This document shows, piece by piece, positions 52,621 to 63,880 of a DNA stretch of 64,000 nt. The notes beneath the pieces are model-generated. The model did no database searches and was not told the DNA's origin. It saw only the letters and a program-made list of their open reading frames with translations. Where the stretch lies: the NCBI GenBank assembly GCA_949316495.1, contig OX439003.1, forward strand, positions 48,619,725 to 48,683,724, given 5' to 3'. A program made the position numbers and the translations under genes. Every line of letters starts with the position of its first letter. The first letter of the stretch is position 1. The DNA is from Amphiduros pacificus (lineage: Eukaryota; Annelida; Polychaeta; Phyllodocida; Hesionidae).

Positions 52621-53887
52621 TGTTTTTGGTTGATTTTAGTTAGGTTTTGTGAGAGACTATGGATTTCTGTGTTTGTTAATTGAAATCTTTATGATTTGAG
52701 ATTGGAATATCAATTGTTCAATCAAATAGAGTCATGTGCCTGATTTATACCAAATTAAGTTTTTGCTTAACTGAGAGCGTGTGGATTTTCTGTGTTTTAT
52801 TTGTGGGTATTTTGGTTAATCTTGTTTTGCAGTGCTGAGACTTGGTTTTTGTGATGATTTTGTTATAATATTTGGTTGGAAGTGTAGTCCTTTTAGATAT
52901 TTGTGAAAACCTATGGAATGAATGAATGAATACGATCTACACTCCCACACTGTGAGTGGTGTGGTGTGAGAGGGTCTTGGCCAGTACAGGCGACCCTCAG
53001 GGGCACTGCTGTGTATGGCAGTGATTTGAGAAGGTTATATGTGATCTAGTCTTTAATTACATGTCTTGACGAAGAAAAAGGAGGCAGGAATCTTTGGCTT
53101 GCATATAGTTTTACATACAATATATATAGTTAAGTGCATACAGTCAGTACGATAGATATTACATAGCCCAGTGTATACAGACAAGTGTACATAGTCAATA
53201 CAATGCATATCAGTGGTGTTCAGTGTATACAGATTAAAGTGTGTACAGTGTACAATATCAGATGCAGGTGTATATAGATATCATCATGCACGCAGTGCAT
53301 GCACAAGCTCAGTGTACAGGTGTATATTTTCAATGTACATAGATGGTGTATACCTGTATTTGGATAGTTGGTAGTTCTTACGTGTGATTTGTTGCAAGTT
53401 GGGAGGCGATATTGAAGTGTTTGTGAGACTATTAACACCGGGTCTCCCCTACTCTTTTCGATAGATGTTAATAGGTTCTTTAGCGTGCTCTGGGACAGGG
53501 TCAGATACACGGGTCCACGGCCTCCTAAGAGGGTTTAATGCCCCATCCGATCGGGCAGGCAGTTAACCTATGCCTAGGGACAATTATTTCCTAAGTTGTC
53601 AATAGGGGGCAAAGCCCTGTTATTTAGAGTGTGTGATTGACTATATTTTGTTTAGTTTGGTGGTTTTTGTAGTTGGGTGTGTATAAAAACGAAAAAGTAA
53701 TTAATTTGTATAGCGTTAGAATTTTTACCCAGTGGGGTGTCTATAGGCAAAAAGTGATTTTTGTTATTATTGAATATTTGTGAGTTATTTAGGTGTAAAT
53801 TGGATCTGTGGGTCTTGTTGAGTGTATGTTGTGAATTTGGTGTGATTATTTTAAGTTTAAATGGGTAAAAAAGCGGTTTTTGTAAAA

Positions 53888-54430
53888 TGAGATGGGCAGC
53901 GCCAGCTGTCAGGAGAAAAGTAAACTACGATTTCTGAGGGAATGCAAAATGGGCTACGCCATCTTGAATTGGTGATTTCACCTCCAGATTTACGATGCTC
54001 TCTGAGTCAGTCATATGCGTATGGTATGGTCTCTGCAGCGTGTGTTTCCATTTAAAGGGTTCAAAGTTTTGAAAAATAAATGTTATTTAGAGATATTTGG
54101 TTAAATTAAGTAGTTATGTCCGATCTACTGGCGAGGTGCGTGTTAGTTGATGGTGGTTCGAGTTTCTATAAATTCCTGTGAATTATTTTGCGATCTAAAT
54201 CTTTGAAATTTTTGGTGCAGAGTTTGTTTGTATAGTTGTGATTTGTTGGGGACTTGTTTAAAGTCCGTATATGTTACAATTTCGTGGTATTTTGATATCG
54301 TAATGGTAAAGATTTGTTATATATCGTAAAAGTGGGCGGGGCTTATTTCTGACGTGTTGGTGCCGCAAGCCGGGGCGACATCTACCGTTTATTGAGTTGG
54401 GGCAGCGCGACCTCTGCCGTATAAAGCGAG
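53888..54430 (+). repeat. Promoter-like module, instance 4
   Basis: GATGGGCAGCGCCAGCTGTC, AAACTACGATTTCTGAGGG, GCAGCGTGTGTTTCCATT, CCGATCTACTGGCGAGGTG, GTGGGCGGGGCTTATTTC, TGACGTGTTGG and GCGCGACCTCTGCCGTATAA appear in that order. A TATA-like TATAAAG follows the GC-box and CRE-like sites. It repeats at 55108 with a period of about 1,220 bases. Confidence 0.75.
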
Positions 54431-55107
54431 TTTTTCATAATTGTGGTTTTAAATAGGAGAGTATTGTGTTTTGTTTAATTGTTGAAATTTTGAATTTTAC
54501 TTTGTAGATAGATTGTGATATGGATGATTTAGTGTTTTAATTTATATGGTTTGTGTTATTGTGTTTTTGAGTGTATGTGATTTTGGTTTGTGTGTATTGG
54601 AGGTGTATGAGAGACCTCATGTTTGTATATTGGACTATTGTTTGGTTTTATTTGTTTGCGTTTTTTGAGCTTGCTGTGATTTATGTTTTGATAAAGTTCT
54701 ATGGTGTATTTGTGTTATTTGTGCGTGTAATTTTTATTGCATGATAGAAAAGGTAATATGTTGACTGTGTCTAATATGTGTGTTGGTTTGGTTGAGTTTG
54801 GGTGATTTGTATGTGTAGGAGACAATATTTTGTGATTTTGGGTGTGAGTTTGTGATTTGTACCGTTTTAATTGATTTGAAATTCCTCGTTTTTGTGTATT
54901 GGATCATTGCTTATATTAATTTGCTTGTTTGTGCTTGTGTCTGCTGTAATTTGGATATTTGATAAGGTCTATGATTTATTTGTGTTGTTTGTGCGCGAAA
55001 TTTTTATTGCATGATAGAGAAAGTGATGTGATGGTTGTGTCTAATATGTGTTTTGGTTTGGTTAAGTTTGGATGTTTAGTGTGTGTAGAAGATAGTATTT
55101 TGTGAAA

Positions 55108-55645
55108 TGAGATGGGCAGCGCCAGCTGTTAGGAGAGACGTAAACTACGATTTCTGGGGATGGCAGGATGGCCTGCGCCATCTTGTATTGGTGTATTTAC
55201 CTCGAAGTTTACGATGCTCTCTGGGCTAGTCATATGGGTATAGTTTGATCTCTGCAGCGTGTGTTTCCATTAAAAGGGTTTATAGTTTGGAAAATTAAAT
55301 GTGTTTTGCAAAAATTTGTTGAAAATAAAGAGATATGTCCGATCTACTAGCGAGGTGTGTGTTGGTTGGTGGTGGTCCGATTTTTAGAATTTCCTATCAA
55401 GTATTGTGAATTTTATTTCTTAAAATATTTTAGCTGTAGAGTTGGTTTGTGTAATTGTGTTTGTTTGGAGACTTGGATGTAGTCTGTATGTGTTATATTT
55501 ACTTGGTATTTTGATATCGTAGTGGTGATGGTTTGTTTGTATATCGTAAAAAAGGGCGGGGCTTATTTCTGACGTATTGGTTTCACAAGCCGGGGCGACA
55601 TCTATCGTTTATAAATGTGGAGCAGGGCGACCTCTGCCGTAAAAT
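55108..55645 (+). repeat. Promoter-like module, instance 5
   Basis: Same order as instance 4, including GATGGGCAGCGCCAGCTGTT, CCGATCTACTAGCGAGGTG, GGGCGGGGC, TGACGTATTGG and GCGACCTCTGCCGTAAAA. Confidence 0.75.
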
Positions 55646-56475
55646 GTGTGTTTTTGAAAATTGTGTTTGAGTGTGAGAAATACTGTGTTTATTTGTGGTT
55701 GTCTTTTGAAATCTTTATGTTTTGGCTTTGTAGATATGATTGTGTGTTAAAGGTGTTTTGTGTTTTTGTAGGGGTTTGTGTAGTTGTGTTGTTAGAAGTT
55801 CTGTGGTTTGTTGGATTTAATTTTGAATTGAATTTTTGTTTCAATGTGGGAAAAGTGATGTGTTGTCTGTATCTAATATGTGTGCTGGTTTGGTTAGGTT
55901 TGAATGATTTGTGTGTATAGAAGACAATATTTTGTGATATTGAGTGTGAAATTTGATTGGCATTGTTTTAATTTTGTTTCTTTTGCGTCCGCTAATTGTT
56001 TATATGTTAAAACAAGTTGGTGCGCTTGTAGTAGTATAAGATTGTGAAAGATCTTTTGTTTTGTTGAATAAATTGTGGTGAAAAATGCCTTTGCATGATT
56101 GAAATGTTTTTGTCTTGTGTGATTTTAGTATGTGTGTTTGTTTGGGTTTAGATGGTTGTTTTTTGTGTGTGGAGGGTGGTTTTTTGTGATTTATTTGTGT
56201 AATCTATGAGTTTTTTGATAGAATTTCAGGTGATGAGCCTGCTGGCGTGTTTTTAAAGTATCCTACCGCCCGATCTCTTTGCATGCCGGCCCGAATGACC
56301 TACCAACACCCAGAATGGAACTGATACACAGCCTGCAGGTGCCATCATCTGATATTCTGTTTTTGTATAAGTATACTTTGTATACAGCTTTAGCCTTGCA
56401 AAAGGGTTCTTAATTAAACTAGTCTATGCTTAACTAAAATCTCGTCCAGGGGCGGTCCTTTGTTATCTTCATTGT

Positions 56476-59400
56476 TTATCGGGGTGGTGGATATTCTATT
56501 AAGATGTGGTGTAAGTCTGGGTATTTGAGGGCATGATAGACTATTGTGGCTGCTGCCTCAGTGTGGTCTTGACCGTCTTCGACTTCATATATTGTGTTAT
56601 CATATAGTCTGAGTGGGGATGTGTGGAAGCACTCTAAAATGTAATGTAGTAGTGGGAGACTGGTGGGTCTGCTGCAATGTGAGCATTCTTTGTCCCTTTT
56701 ATCTATAAGTTGCCATGTGCATTTGTAACCTAGACGTAACCTGTGCATGTGAACTTGGAGTTCTCTGGTGGGTACTGAAGGAGGGGGAGGGGGGGTGTAA
56801 CGGGTTGCATGTATGTACCACTTGGCTTCTGTGGAGGCTAAGGTGCAGTAGTATTGTCTAGTTTTGTTTCTAATTGAGGTTTGTTTTATGAATAGTTGCT
56901 TAGTTTGGCTAAGACTGGGGATCACTGCTATATTGATTCTGTCTGATTGTGCTCCTTCATTGGCTGCAGCATCTGCCTGATCGTTTCCATATAGGTTTAT
57001 GTGACTGGGAACCCAGTGAAGTGAGACTGCTCTACCTAGTGCATGTAGTACGCTAAGTGTGCAGAGGATGCTTGTAATAAGTTGGATGTTGTCATCTGGG
57101 TGACCTCTGTTTATGGCTTTAAGGGCAGATTGTGAATCTGTGATAATAAGTAGAGGGCCTGTGTGATCTTGGAGGGCTGTTCTTAATGCCTGGTCTATTG
57201 CTACAAGTTCTGTTTGTAATGTGGAACAGTCATCAGTTAATCTATAGTATATGAAGTGATCTTTGTGGAAAAAGCCTGCACCTGATCTACCATCTTCTTG
57301 GACTGAGCCATCTGTGTAGTAAACTGCTGCATGTTTTTGTGTTGCTATTCTGATGGATTCTATGGCCCTGGCTAATAACTCTGACTTGTCTGCCTGATCT
57401 TTATTGCTGGGCATGGACATGTATGATATGAAAGCGGTAGTTGGTCCCCAGGGGGGGCTTTTCTCATAGTCTGGGTCTGGGGTGTCTTCTCCCTTATGGA
57501 GCAATAATTCCTCTTGGAACCCATTTGTGAGATGGGCGGCTTTAGTGGCCCAATATTTTTGTCTAGAGGGGTTTTTGCCTGCATCACCTAATGCTAATTT
57601 TATATCTTTCCTGAACGGGGTGGGAGTGGTGTCATGCATTATCTTAGCAATAAAACATGCTGTGAGCTGAGCTATTCTAACTGGAATGGCTGAGATTTCT
57701 GTTTCTAATTGGAGGTTTTCTGTTTTAACCCATTTTGGGGCCCCAACTATGAGACGGAGTGCTTTGTTTTGTATGATATCTATCTGTTTTAGTGCTTTTG
57801 GGTTGCCATAAACTAATATTGGTGCTGCATAATCTATAAGACTTCTGACTGCTGCTGTATAATAGGTGCGTAGGATGGCTGTTTTGGGTCCAATATCTAA
57901 TCCTGAGAGTGCTCTCATGACGTTAATTCGTTTGGTGCATCTGTCTTTGAGATAACTGATTTGGGAGTGTAGTTGTAGCTGATTGTCTATGCTAACTCCT
58001 GAATACATGTATTGCTTGACCCATTCGAGTGAGTTGCCTTGTATCTGTAATTGGGCTGTGGGGTATTGATGTCTAACACACATAGCTTTTGTTTTTTCGG
58101 CTGAGATTTTGAGGCCTAGTTTGGAGCATTCTGTGGATATTAGATCTAAAGCATTTTGGGCGTCTAGAACTAGCCTGCCTTTGCCTGTGATGGTTAGAAC
58201 TAAATCATCAGCGTAACATAGTAGCTTGGTGTTATTTTTGAAGGGGAGAGTTACTAGTCTTTCCATTAAGATGTTGAACAAAGTGGGGGATAGGACTCCT
58301 CCTTGGTGAGTGCCGTTTTCATGTGAGTGGTATGAGGAAAGTCTACCCTGATATTTGACTCTGCTTTTTCTGTTAGTGAGATAACTTTGTATCCATGCTA
58401 GGAGTTGGCCCGAAATACCTTTTTGCGCTAATGTGGCTAATATGGCTGTAGGATTTGCTAATTCAAAGGCTTTTTCTAAGTCTAGAAAAACTACTATGGC
58501 TTGTCCCTGAGTGATGGTGTTAAGGAGGTTTGCTATGCTGTGAGCAGTGCTGACTCTGTGTAAGAAGCCGTACATATGATGGTGAAATGGGCCTAACACA
58601 TGCCGTAGCCTGTTTAGTACCATTTTTTCCATGGTTTTACATATGCAGCTAGTTAACGAGATGGGCCTGGGTTTAGTTGGCTCTCTGGGTTTGGGGATAG
58701 GTTGGATATCAGCGTGTTTCCAGGATGAGGGGAGAGACCTTTCACTATAGGATGCGTTTATAAGTTTAAGTAACATGATGTGCCCTGCTATTCCTAGGTT
58801 TGTGATCATGCTATATGTAAACTTATCTGAGCCTGCTGCAGTGTCTTTGCCTTTCTTCTGTGCTTTTTCAAATTCATTCTCTGTGAAAGGGATATCAGTT
58901 GTGCTTGGTGTAGCTAATGCTGTGTCTATGAGTTTTTGTCGTGAGGGTTTTAGTTCTAATGGTTTTAACCTAACACTGCGTGGTAGATTGTCTGATGAGG
59001 CTCTCTGTGCGAACATGGTAGCTAATCTTTCTGCTTCTAATTCAGGGTTGGGATGAGATGGAGGTTTAGGAGTCTTTTTGCCTGAGCTGATTTTGAGTTT
59101 TTGCCAGAGTTCTGAGGTGGACGTGTGTTGGTTGAAGGAATTACACCATTCTATCCATTTATCTCTCATGGCGCCCTGACATATTTGTTTGAAATGTTTT
59201 TGGACTTCCCTAAGGTTTTGTCTGTTTTCTGGAGTGGGGTGTTTGTGGTGCGTTTTTCTACACTGGTTTAGTCTAGTTCTATATATGGCTATGGTGGGGT
59301 TGAAATACCAGTAGTCTATGTTTTGTTTCTTATTGAAAGGTTTGGTGTGGGGAATGGCTGTGTTGGCTGCGTCAGTTATTAATTTGGTTACAATTTTAGA

Positions 59401-60234
59401 GTGCTCCTCTATATTGTCGGGGGGATGCCAGTCCTCAGTTCTGTCGGATATATACTGTTTGAAAACGTCCCAGTCTGCTTTTTTAAGGTTCCATTTTGGA
59501 GGTGGGGGAGGGGGTGGGGGGAGGTGTGGGAGAGCAAGTGTAAGGGTTGTTGCATAGTGGTCACTGGTGAGGGATGGGTGTATTCCCCATGTGGATAGAG
59601 AATATAAACTGGTGGATGTGAAAGTTAAGTCTAAACAGCCTCCTTTCATGTGAGTGGGGGTATTTGTATTGAGGAGTTGTAGGTGGGCTGAGTCATTAAG
59701 AACGTTTACTATGTGCAATCCATTGGAGTTTGATTTAGATTTTCTTGAATAAAGTGATTTGTGGTGAGCATTAAAATCGCCTGCTATTACGATGGGTGTG
59801 TCGTGAGCTTGATTTGCAATTTCTGATAAATCTAGTTTGGCTTTTACCAGTGGGTTTGGGTTGACGTATATATTGTATATGGTTAGGGTTAGATCTGCTA
59901 GGCGTATTGTTATGGCGAGCGTTTCTATTCTCTTTCCACATGATATGGGTTTTTTTATGAGTTGTGAGGGGATACTCTGGTGAACATATATGCCTAAACC
60001 TTTCTTATTTTCTTGTTGAGGCTGTTGGTAAGATATGTATTGTGGAATTTTAGGAAGTTGTTTTTCTTTGTTTAAAGTTTCTTGGAGGAGAATTACATCA
60101 GGTTTGTCCAACCCAGCGCTTGCTTTTAATGCGTGTAGTTTGGACCTAACTGATAAGCAGTTCCAATTTAGTATATTTACTTCTTGTTTTGAGTTAAATG
60201 TGACACAAGTTGTGTTAAGAGGGCTAGCATATTC
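56476..60234 (-). CDS. Family A LINE ORF2 (endonuclease, reverse transcriptase, RNase H), intact
   Basis: One open frame of at least 1,211 codons. It starts without a usable ATG: the endonuclease begins LNILNWNCLS just upstream of a TTG at 60111, and the frame is open back over the end of ORF1, in the -1 frame. Domains in order: APE endonuclease (VILLQET, VIAGDFNAHH, TSDHYA); RT (PIPKPREPTKPRPISL, FLDLEKAFE, QGGVLSPTLFN, CYADDLVL); RNase H (YTDGSVQEDGRSGAG, LQTELVAIDQ, ITDSQSALKAI, HINLYGNDQADAAAN); C-terminal CSHCSRPTSL-LHYILEC. Motif B reads GTHQGG where copy 1 has GTPQGG. RNase H after RT is diagnostic of the I group. It ends at the stop 56476. Confidence 0.88.
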   Translation of the reverse strand, partial: EYASPLNTTCVTFNSKQEVNILNWNCLSVRSKLHALKASAGLDKPDVILLQETLNKEKQLPKIPQYISYQQPQQENKKGLGIYVHQSIPSQLIKKPISCGKRIETLAITIRLADLTLTIYNIYVNPNPLVKAKLDLSEIANQAHDTPIVIAGDFNAHHKSLYSRKSKSNSNGLHIVNVLNDSAHLQLLNTNTPTHMKGGCLDLTFTSTSLYSLSTWGIHPSLTSDHYATTLTLALPHLPPPPPPPPKWNLKKADWDVFKQYISDRTEDWHPPDNIEEHSKIVTKLITDAANTAIPHTKPFNKKQNIDYWYFNPTIAIYRTRLNQCRKTHHKHPTPENRQNLREVQKHFKQICQGAMRDKWIEWCNSFNQHTSTSELWQKLKISSGKKTPKPPSHPNPELEAERLATMFAQRASSDNLPRSVRLKPLELKPSRQKLIDTALATPSTTDIPFTENEFEKAQKKGKDTAAGSDKFTYSMITNLGIAGHIMLLKLINASYSERSLPSSWKHADIQPIPKPREPTKPRPISLTSCICKTMEKMVLNRLRHVLGPFHHHMYGFLHRVSTAHSIANLLNTITQGQAIVVFLDLEKAFELANPTAILATLAQKGISGQLLAWIQSYLTNRKSRVKYQGRLSSYHSHENGTHQGGVLSPTLFNILMERLVTLPFKNNTKLLCYADDLVLTITGKGRLVLDAQNALDLISTECSKLGLKISAEKTKAMCVRHQYPTAQLQIQGNSLEWVKQYMYSGVSIDNQLQLHSQISYLKDRCTKRINVMRALSGLDIGPKTAILRTYYTAAVRSLIDYAAPILVYGNPKALKQIDIIQNKALRLIVGAPKWVKTENLQLETEISAIPVRIAQLTACFIAKIMHDTTPTPFRKDIKLALGDAGKNPSRQKYWATKAAHLTNGFQEELLLHKGEDTPDPDYEKSPPWGPTTAFISYMSMPSNKDQADKSELLARAIESIRIATQKHAAVYYTDGSVQEDGRSGAGFFHKDHFIYYRLTDDCSTLQTELVAIDQALRTALQDHTGPLLIITDSQSALKAINRGHPDDNIQLITSILCTLSVLHALGRAVSLHWVPSHINLYGNDQADAAANEGAQSDRINIAVIPSLSQTKQLFIKQTSIRNKTRQYYCTLASTEAKWYIHATRYTPPPPPSVPTRELQVHMHRLRLGYKCTWQLIDKRDKECSHCSRPTSLPLLHYILECFHTSPLRLYDNTIYEVEDGQDHTEAAATIVYHALKYPDLHHILIEYPPPR

Positions 60235-62241
60235 TCATTTTGTTTAAGAATGCTTTGGGTTTTGGCCATAATAGCTTTTGTGGTTTCTGTGTTTTGAATG
60301 ATGGCAGCTGTGAGAGGGTCGGTATTTTGGGCAGGTATTGCATAAAGCGGGATAGGTTGGGTTGGGAGAGGGAGATTGGGAGCGGTTTGGGAGGTCTGGG
60401 CGAGAATGGGTGTTTTTGCCGTCATGGTGTTTCTGTCAGGTTGGTCTGGTTTGTCTTTTGGAATGACTGTGGCCAAGGCAGTAGTCATGTCTGTGAAGGG
60501 ATCCTGTTCCATGTCAAGTATAAGTCTATGGCCATGTTGGTGTCAGTATCGATTTCAGGGGGGGGGGGGTATTTTGGTTTTGGGTGGGACAGGTCTGTTT
60601 TTTACTTGTTGCCCTCTTTTTGCCTTTTTTGGGCGTTGGGGTAGCGGGGTGTAGGAAGGTTTGGGTGGTATGATTTTAGGGGTGGGAGGTGGTGCAGGTT
60701 TGGGTTGTGTCTGAGTGACTGTGGTTTTTGTTGGCTGTGTATGTGTTTGTATGACAGGTTTGGGTTTGGGTTTGTGTGGGTTTGTCTTAATGAGTGGTTG
60801 TGTATGGTGGGGGGGGAGGTCTGGAGATGGGTCTGTGAGGAAGGCGTTTTAGCCTTTCTGGGCACCTAAGATTCCAGGCGTGGTGCCTCCCTTCACAGTT
60901 TGGACATTTGGGTGCGACCTGCTGTCCCCCTCTCAGGAGGGTTAGACAGTCGGCTGTGGGGTGGTTTTTACTACAGATACCGCATCTTTCTGAGCTAGTA
61001 CACATTTGGGTATGGTGTCCGAAAGATTGGCATTTGTGACAACGTCTGGGTTCGGGTCTAAATTCCTCAAGATCGTATGTCCCAATGTGATCAATATGTA
61101 TTTCTGTGGGGGGTGTGCCTTCAAAGGTGATTTCGATTTTTTGGGTGGGGTTGCCTTTGTACTTAAAGCGGTTTGCATACGTGATATTTGGGAGTGCTGT
61201 GAATGCCTCAATGGGGAGATGGGTGGGTACTCCAACAGCCACCATTTTGGTTGGCCTGGTCTTAGGGTCGAGCTTTAGAAGGGACACTTTTTTCCCGTTT
61301 AGGTGTGTAATAGCCTGAAGCATGTTCACTGTGGACCAGTTTTGTGGTGTAATGATGAAATGGCCATTTGGGGTGGGCTTAGCTGTATATTTAAGGCCGG
61401 GGCGAACTTCATCCAGGGCTTTTACTAAATGATAGGAGGAGGTGAGGTCTTTAGTGATAGGCAGTTTGAATTTGGGAATTTCTCCATCAGTGGAGGGAGA
61501 GATGAGATTTGGTTTGGAGGGTCCAGGTTTGGGTTGGGTGGTCTGGGTGGTGGATTTATTGGTTGGAGGCGCGGTTTTGCGGGGTGTGGGTCTGTTGGGA
61601 ATGGATAGCTCTGGGTGAGCAATGATTAGAGGTGTGCATGCGGTAGGCTTGGATTGAGAGGTTGTCAAAGGTGGAAATTCAGAATCTGATAGGTCTGTGT
61701 CTACAGTGGTGCCTGGTGTGATGGATAGTGATTTGGAACGTACTGAGGCAACTGAGGACTCTTCATCATCAAAATCATAGGTTTTCATGACTGTGCTAGT
61801 GGAGGGAGATGTATCAAATTTTAGGCTTCTCCTAAGTTTAGCTTTTTTCTTCTTGAGGGACCAGAAACCCTCCTTATCCTCTTCTGAGGAGGAAGAGGAG
61901 GTCCCGGCAGGGCGCTTCAGAGGGGTAGTGGTCACATTTGGAGCGGGTGAGGAGGTAGATTGGGGTGGAGTGATTCTCAGTGAGTGGAATCTCTTAGCCT
62001 TAGTGATGGAGTCTGCCCGCTCGCCTATTTTGATAGTGAGAGTTTGGTTGTTTTTAGTTTTTGGTGTGTTTGGTTTGTCTGTTTTGAGCTTAGTGTTGGG
62101 TGTGGTAGGGTTTAGTTTAGGAGTGCCGATATCCAATAAACCATCCTTATCTATTGAGAGATAAGGCAGGTAGGTATCGGTGTCAGAGTGGTTAAGTGGA
62201 CTTTTCTGCCCGCTAGGGAGTGATTGTGAAGAGTTTGACAT
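60177..62241 (-). pseudogene. Family A LINE ORF1 (gag-like, CCHC), copy 2, lightly damaged
   Basis: The ATG at 62241 starts MSNSSQSLPSGQKSPLNHSD. The frame is open for about 485 codons through the KDGLLDIGTPKLNPTTPNTK region, the SSSSEEDKEGFWSLKKKKAK patch and the knuckles CHKCQSFGHHTQMC, CGICSKNHPTADC and CPNC-GRHHAWNLRC, then shifts frame near 60800. A G-run at about 60558 marks a second likely shift. The final block ends LVSHLTQNKK. It is better preserved than copy 1. Confidence 0.75.
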
Positions 62242-62590
62242 GTTTTTGTGAGTGAAGGTGTGAAACACTGTGAAATTTTGGAGTTGGGTTGTTATATGCG
62301 GGTGTGAAACGCGTCTATTTTTGGAGTAATTAGGTTGTGGGTTGTTGTTCAGTGGACTGTGACTATCTGCTTCTTCTAACAGAAGCTTTAAGTCACAGTG
62401 TTTCTGTCTTATCTATCCTATTTGCCTATACTGGTGAACATTTCTGCCTATTTCTGTCACTACTTAGTTTTGTATAAGATATGATACGGCCCCCTTGGCA
62501 ATCCCGCTAATAGAAAAGGCACGGTCAGGATACTGCCTTTTCTACCTTCGGGAAAGCAACCGTATGCTTTGGAGGTTCGTTTATTGGGGA

Positions 62591-63004
62591 TTGTTGAGCT
62601 GTTTTATTGATGCATGTGTGATAACAAGGTTTAGCATTGATTATGTGTGTTGTGTGAGTTATGTGTGTGTGTGTTGTGAGTGTGAGTGCCTATGTGTGTG
62701 TGGAAGTGTTGTTTTAAGACTATTGTAACTGAACTTTTGTATTGTTTGAGTTTTTATATATAGGAAATTAAGTGGTTATGAGAGGTTTTGTGGAAAGATG
62801 GAATAGTCTTGGTGTGAGATTGTTTGTGTGTGTAGTATGTGTGGTGTGTGTGTGTGTGTGTGTGTGTGATTGACGTCTAAGCTTTATTTGGCGTGGTAGT
62901 GTTTTTAATTTGATGTAGTGTATTTTAATTCATTTTATTCTGTTTTGTTATTTGTTTGTATTATAAAGTTAATTGTTGTAGTGTAATGAATTTTTGGTGA
63001 ATTA
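62591..63004. other. GT-rich noncoding sequence
   Basis: T/G-rich sequence with several TGTGTG runs, including a (GT)n microsatellite at about 62843-62868. No coding content. Confidence 0.6.
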
Positions 63005-63425
63005 TTTTAGTTTAAGGGCTGGTGGTGCCTGGTGTCGGAGAGAAAATGAACTACGATGTCATGCATGGGCGCCATTTTATTAGTTGATTGGTGATTGATT
63101 ACGATGGCAAAGTTTAGTTGGATTTTGCTTGTGGTTTGTTCTCTGGGTTGGGTGTTTCCATTTTATGTTGTTATAGTTGATGTGGGAGTGGTTTTTGTTA
63201 GTGTAAACGAGTTGTACGCAGAGATTTTTACGATCTACTACAGGGTTGTGTATTAGCGACTCGTGGTTTGGGTTTCACGTGTCGAGATAAAGTGATAAAG
63301 TGAATTTTAGATTTTGTAATTTGTGATAGTCTTGCTTTGGCTTGTTGTGATTGATTTGAAAGTGTTTTGTGTTTGTGGATTAAAGGAGGGGGTTCAAGTA
63401 TAAAAGGAAGGGGGCGGAGCCTATT
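63005..63425 (+). repeat. Promoter-like module, instance 6 (diverged, beyond the LINE 5' end)
   Basis: GGTGTCGGAGAGAAAATGAA-CTACGAT, GGCGCCATTTTATTAG, a TGGGTGTTTCCATTTTA block, ACGATCTACTACAGGG and AAGGGGGCGGAGCCTATTAA follow the module order but are more diverged. A TATAAAAGG lies at about 63400. Confidence 0.5.
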
Positions 63426-63758
63426 AAACAGGTCTTGACCATCAAAACACCCAGAGCTTAGCCAGTATAAATTGAATACATTCTAATATATTTGTTACTT
63501 TCTAATAGAAATGTGTGATACTTGGTACAATGCTGCATGAACACAAGGGCTACAACATATTTTAATCTGAAATCTAAATGTTTGATATCAAAGCTCTTTT
63601 AAACAATAAAAGTGTTCTGAGATTTAAATTATTTTGAATTTGATTGACAGGTGACACTGTGTGTGAGATGTGGGTTTAGGTTTGTTTATAAATACCAAGC
63701 ACATGGCTGAGTGCATGTGTCCAGCATGTTACAACATATTTGCGGTTTTACCCCATAC

Positions 63759-63880
63759 CTCCCATGGGCTAGATGTTGCTGCAGCTGGGTGGGGAGCGGT
63801 CAACTTCAGAGACTCATTATATAACTTGTGTAAAGATAAAAATCTGATTTCCTGGTCCTCCTCAGATAAACTTTTCAGTG
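63759..63880 (-). CDS. Penultimate exon of the minus-strand host gene (probable)
   Basis: On the minus strand an AATTAAG acceptor opens two bases plus 40 codons: LKSLSEEDQEIRFLSLHKLY, NESLKLTAPHPAAA, TSSPWE, then donor GAG|GTATGG in phase 0. Joining to the phase-0 exon at 51511-51591 continues SPWE into GDDFNDFE without a stop. This would make an intron of about 12.2 kb containing the whole family A LINE copy 2 and three of the six modules' copies. The plus-strand 71-codon frame over the same bases is its shadow. The acceptor polypyrimidine tract is weak, so the exon start is less sure. Confidence 0.45.

Larger units (their letters stand above)
52915..62590 (-). mobile_element. Family A LINE, copy 2 (I-type), 9.7 kb, nearly complete
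   Basis: Inverted relative to copy 1 and very similar to it over its length. The right edge (5' end) is where identity with copy 1 stops, near 62590. The left edge is a GAATGAATGAATGAATA run, that is an ATTC tail on the LINE strand. ORF2 is intact; ORF1 has one or two frame changes. The 3' region of about 3.5 kb contains two 0.54-kb modules and a GTGTATACA-rich stretch (53150-53300). For an I-type LINE (usually 5-7 kb) this is unusually long. No target-site duplication was identified. Confidence 0.8.

Noticed and set aside
15445-55645. Repeated modules as long terminal repeats
   Set aside because: They lack TG...CA ends, target duplications and primer or polypurine sites, and they occur in tandem inside a LINE 3' region rather than at element ends.
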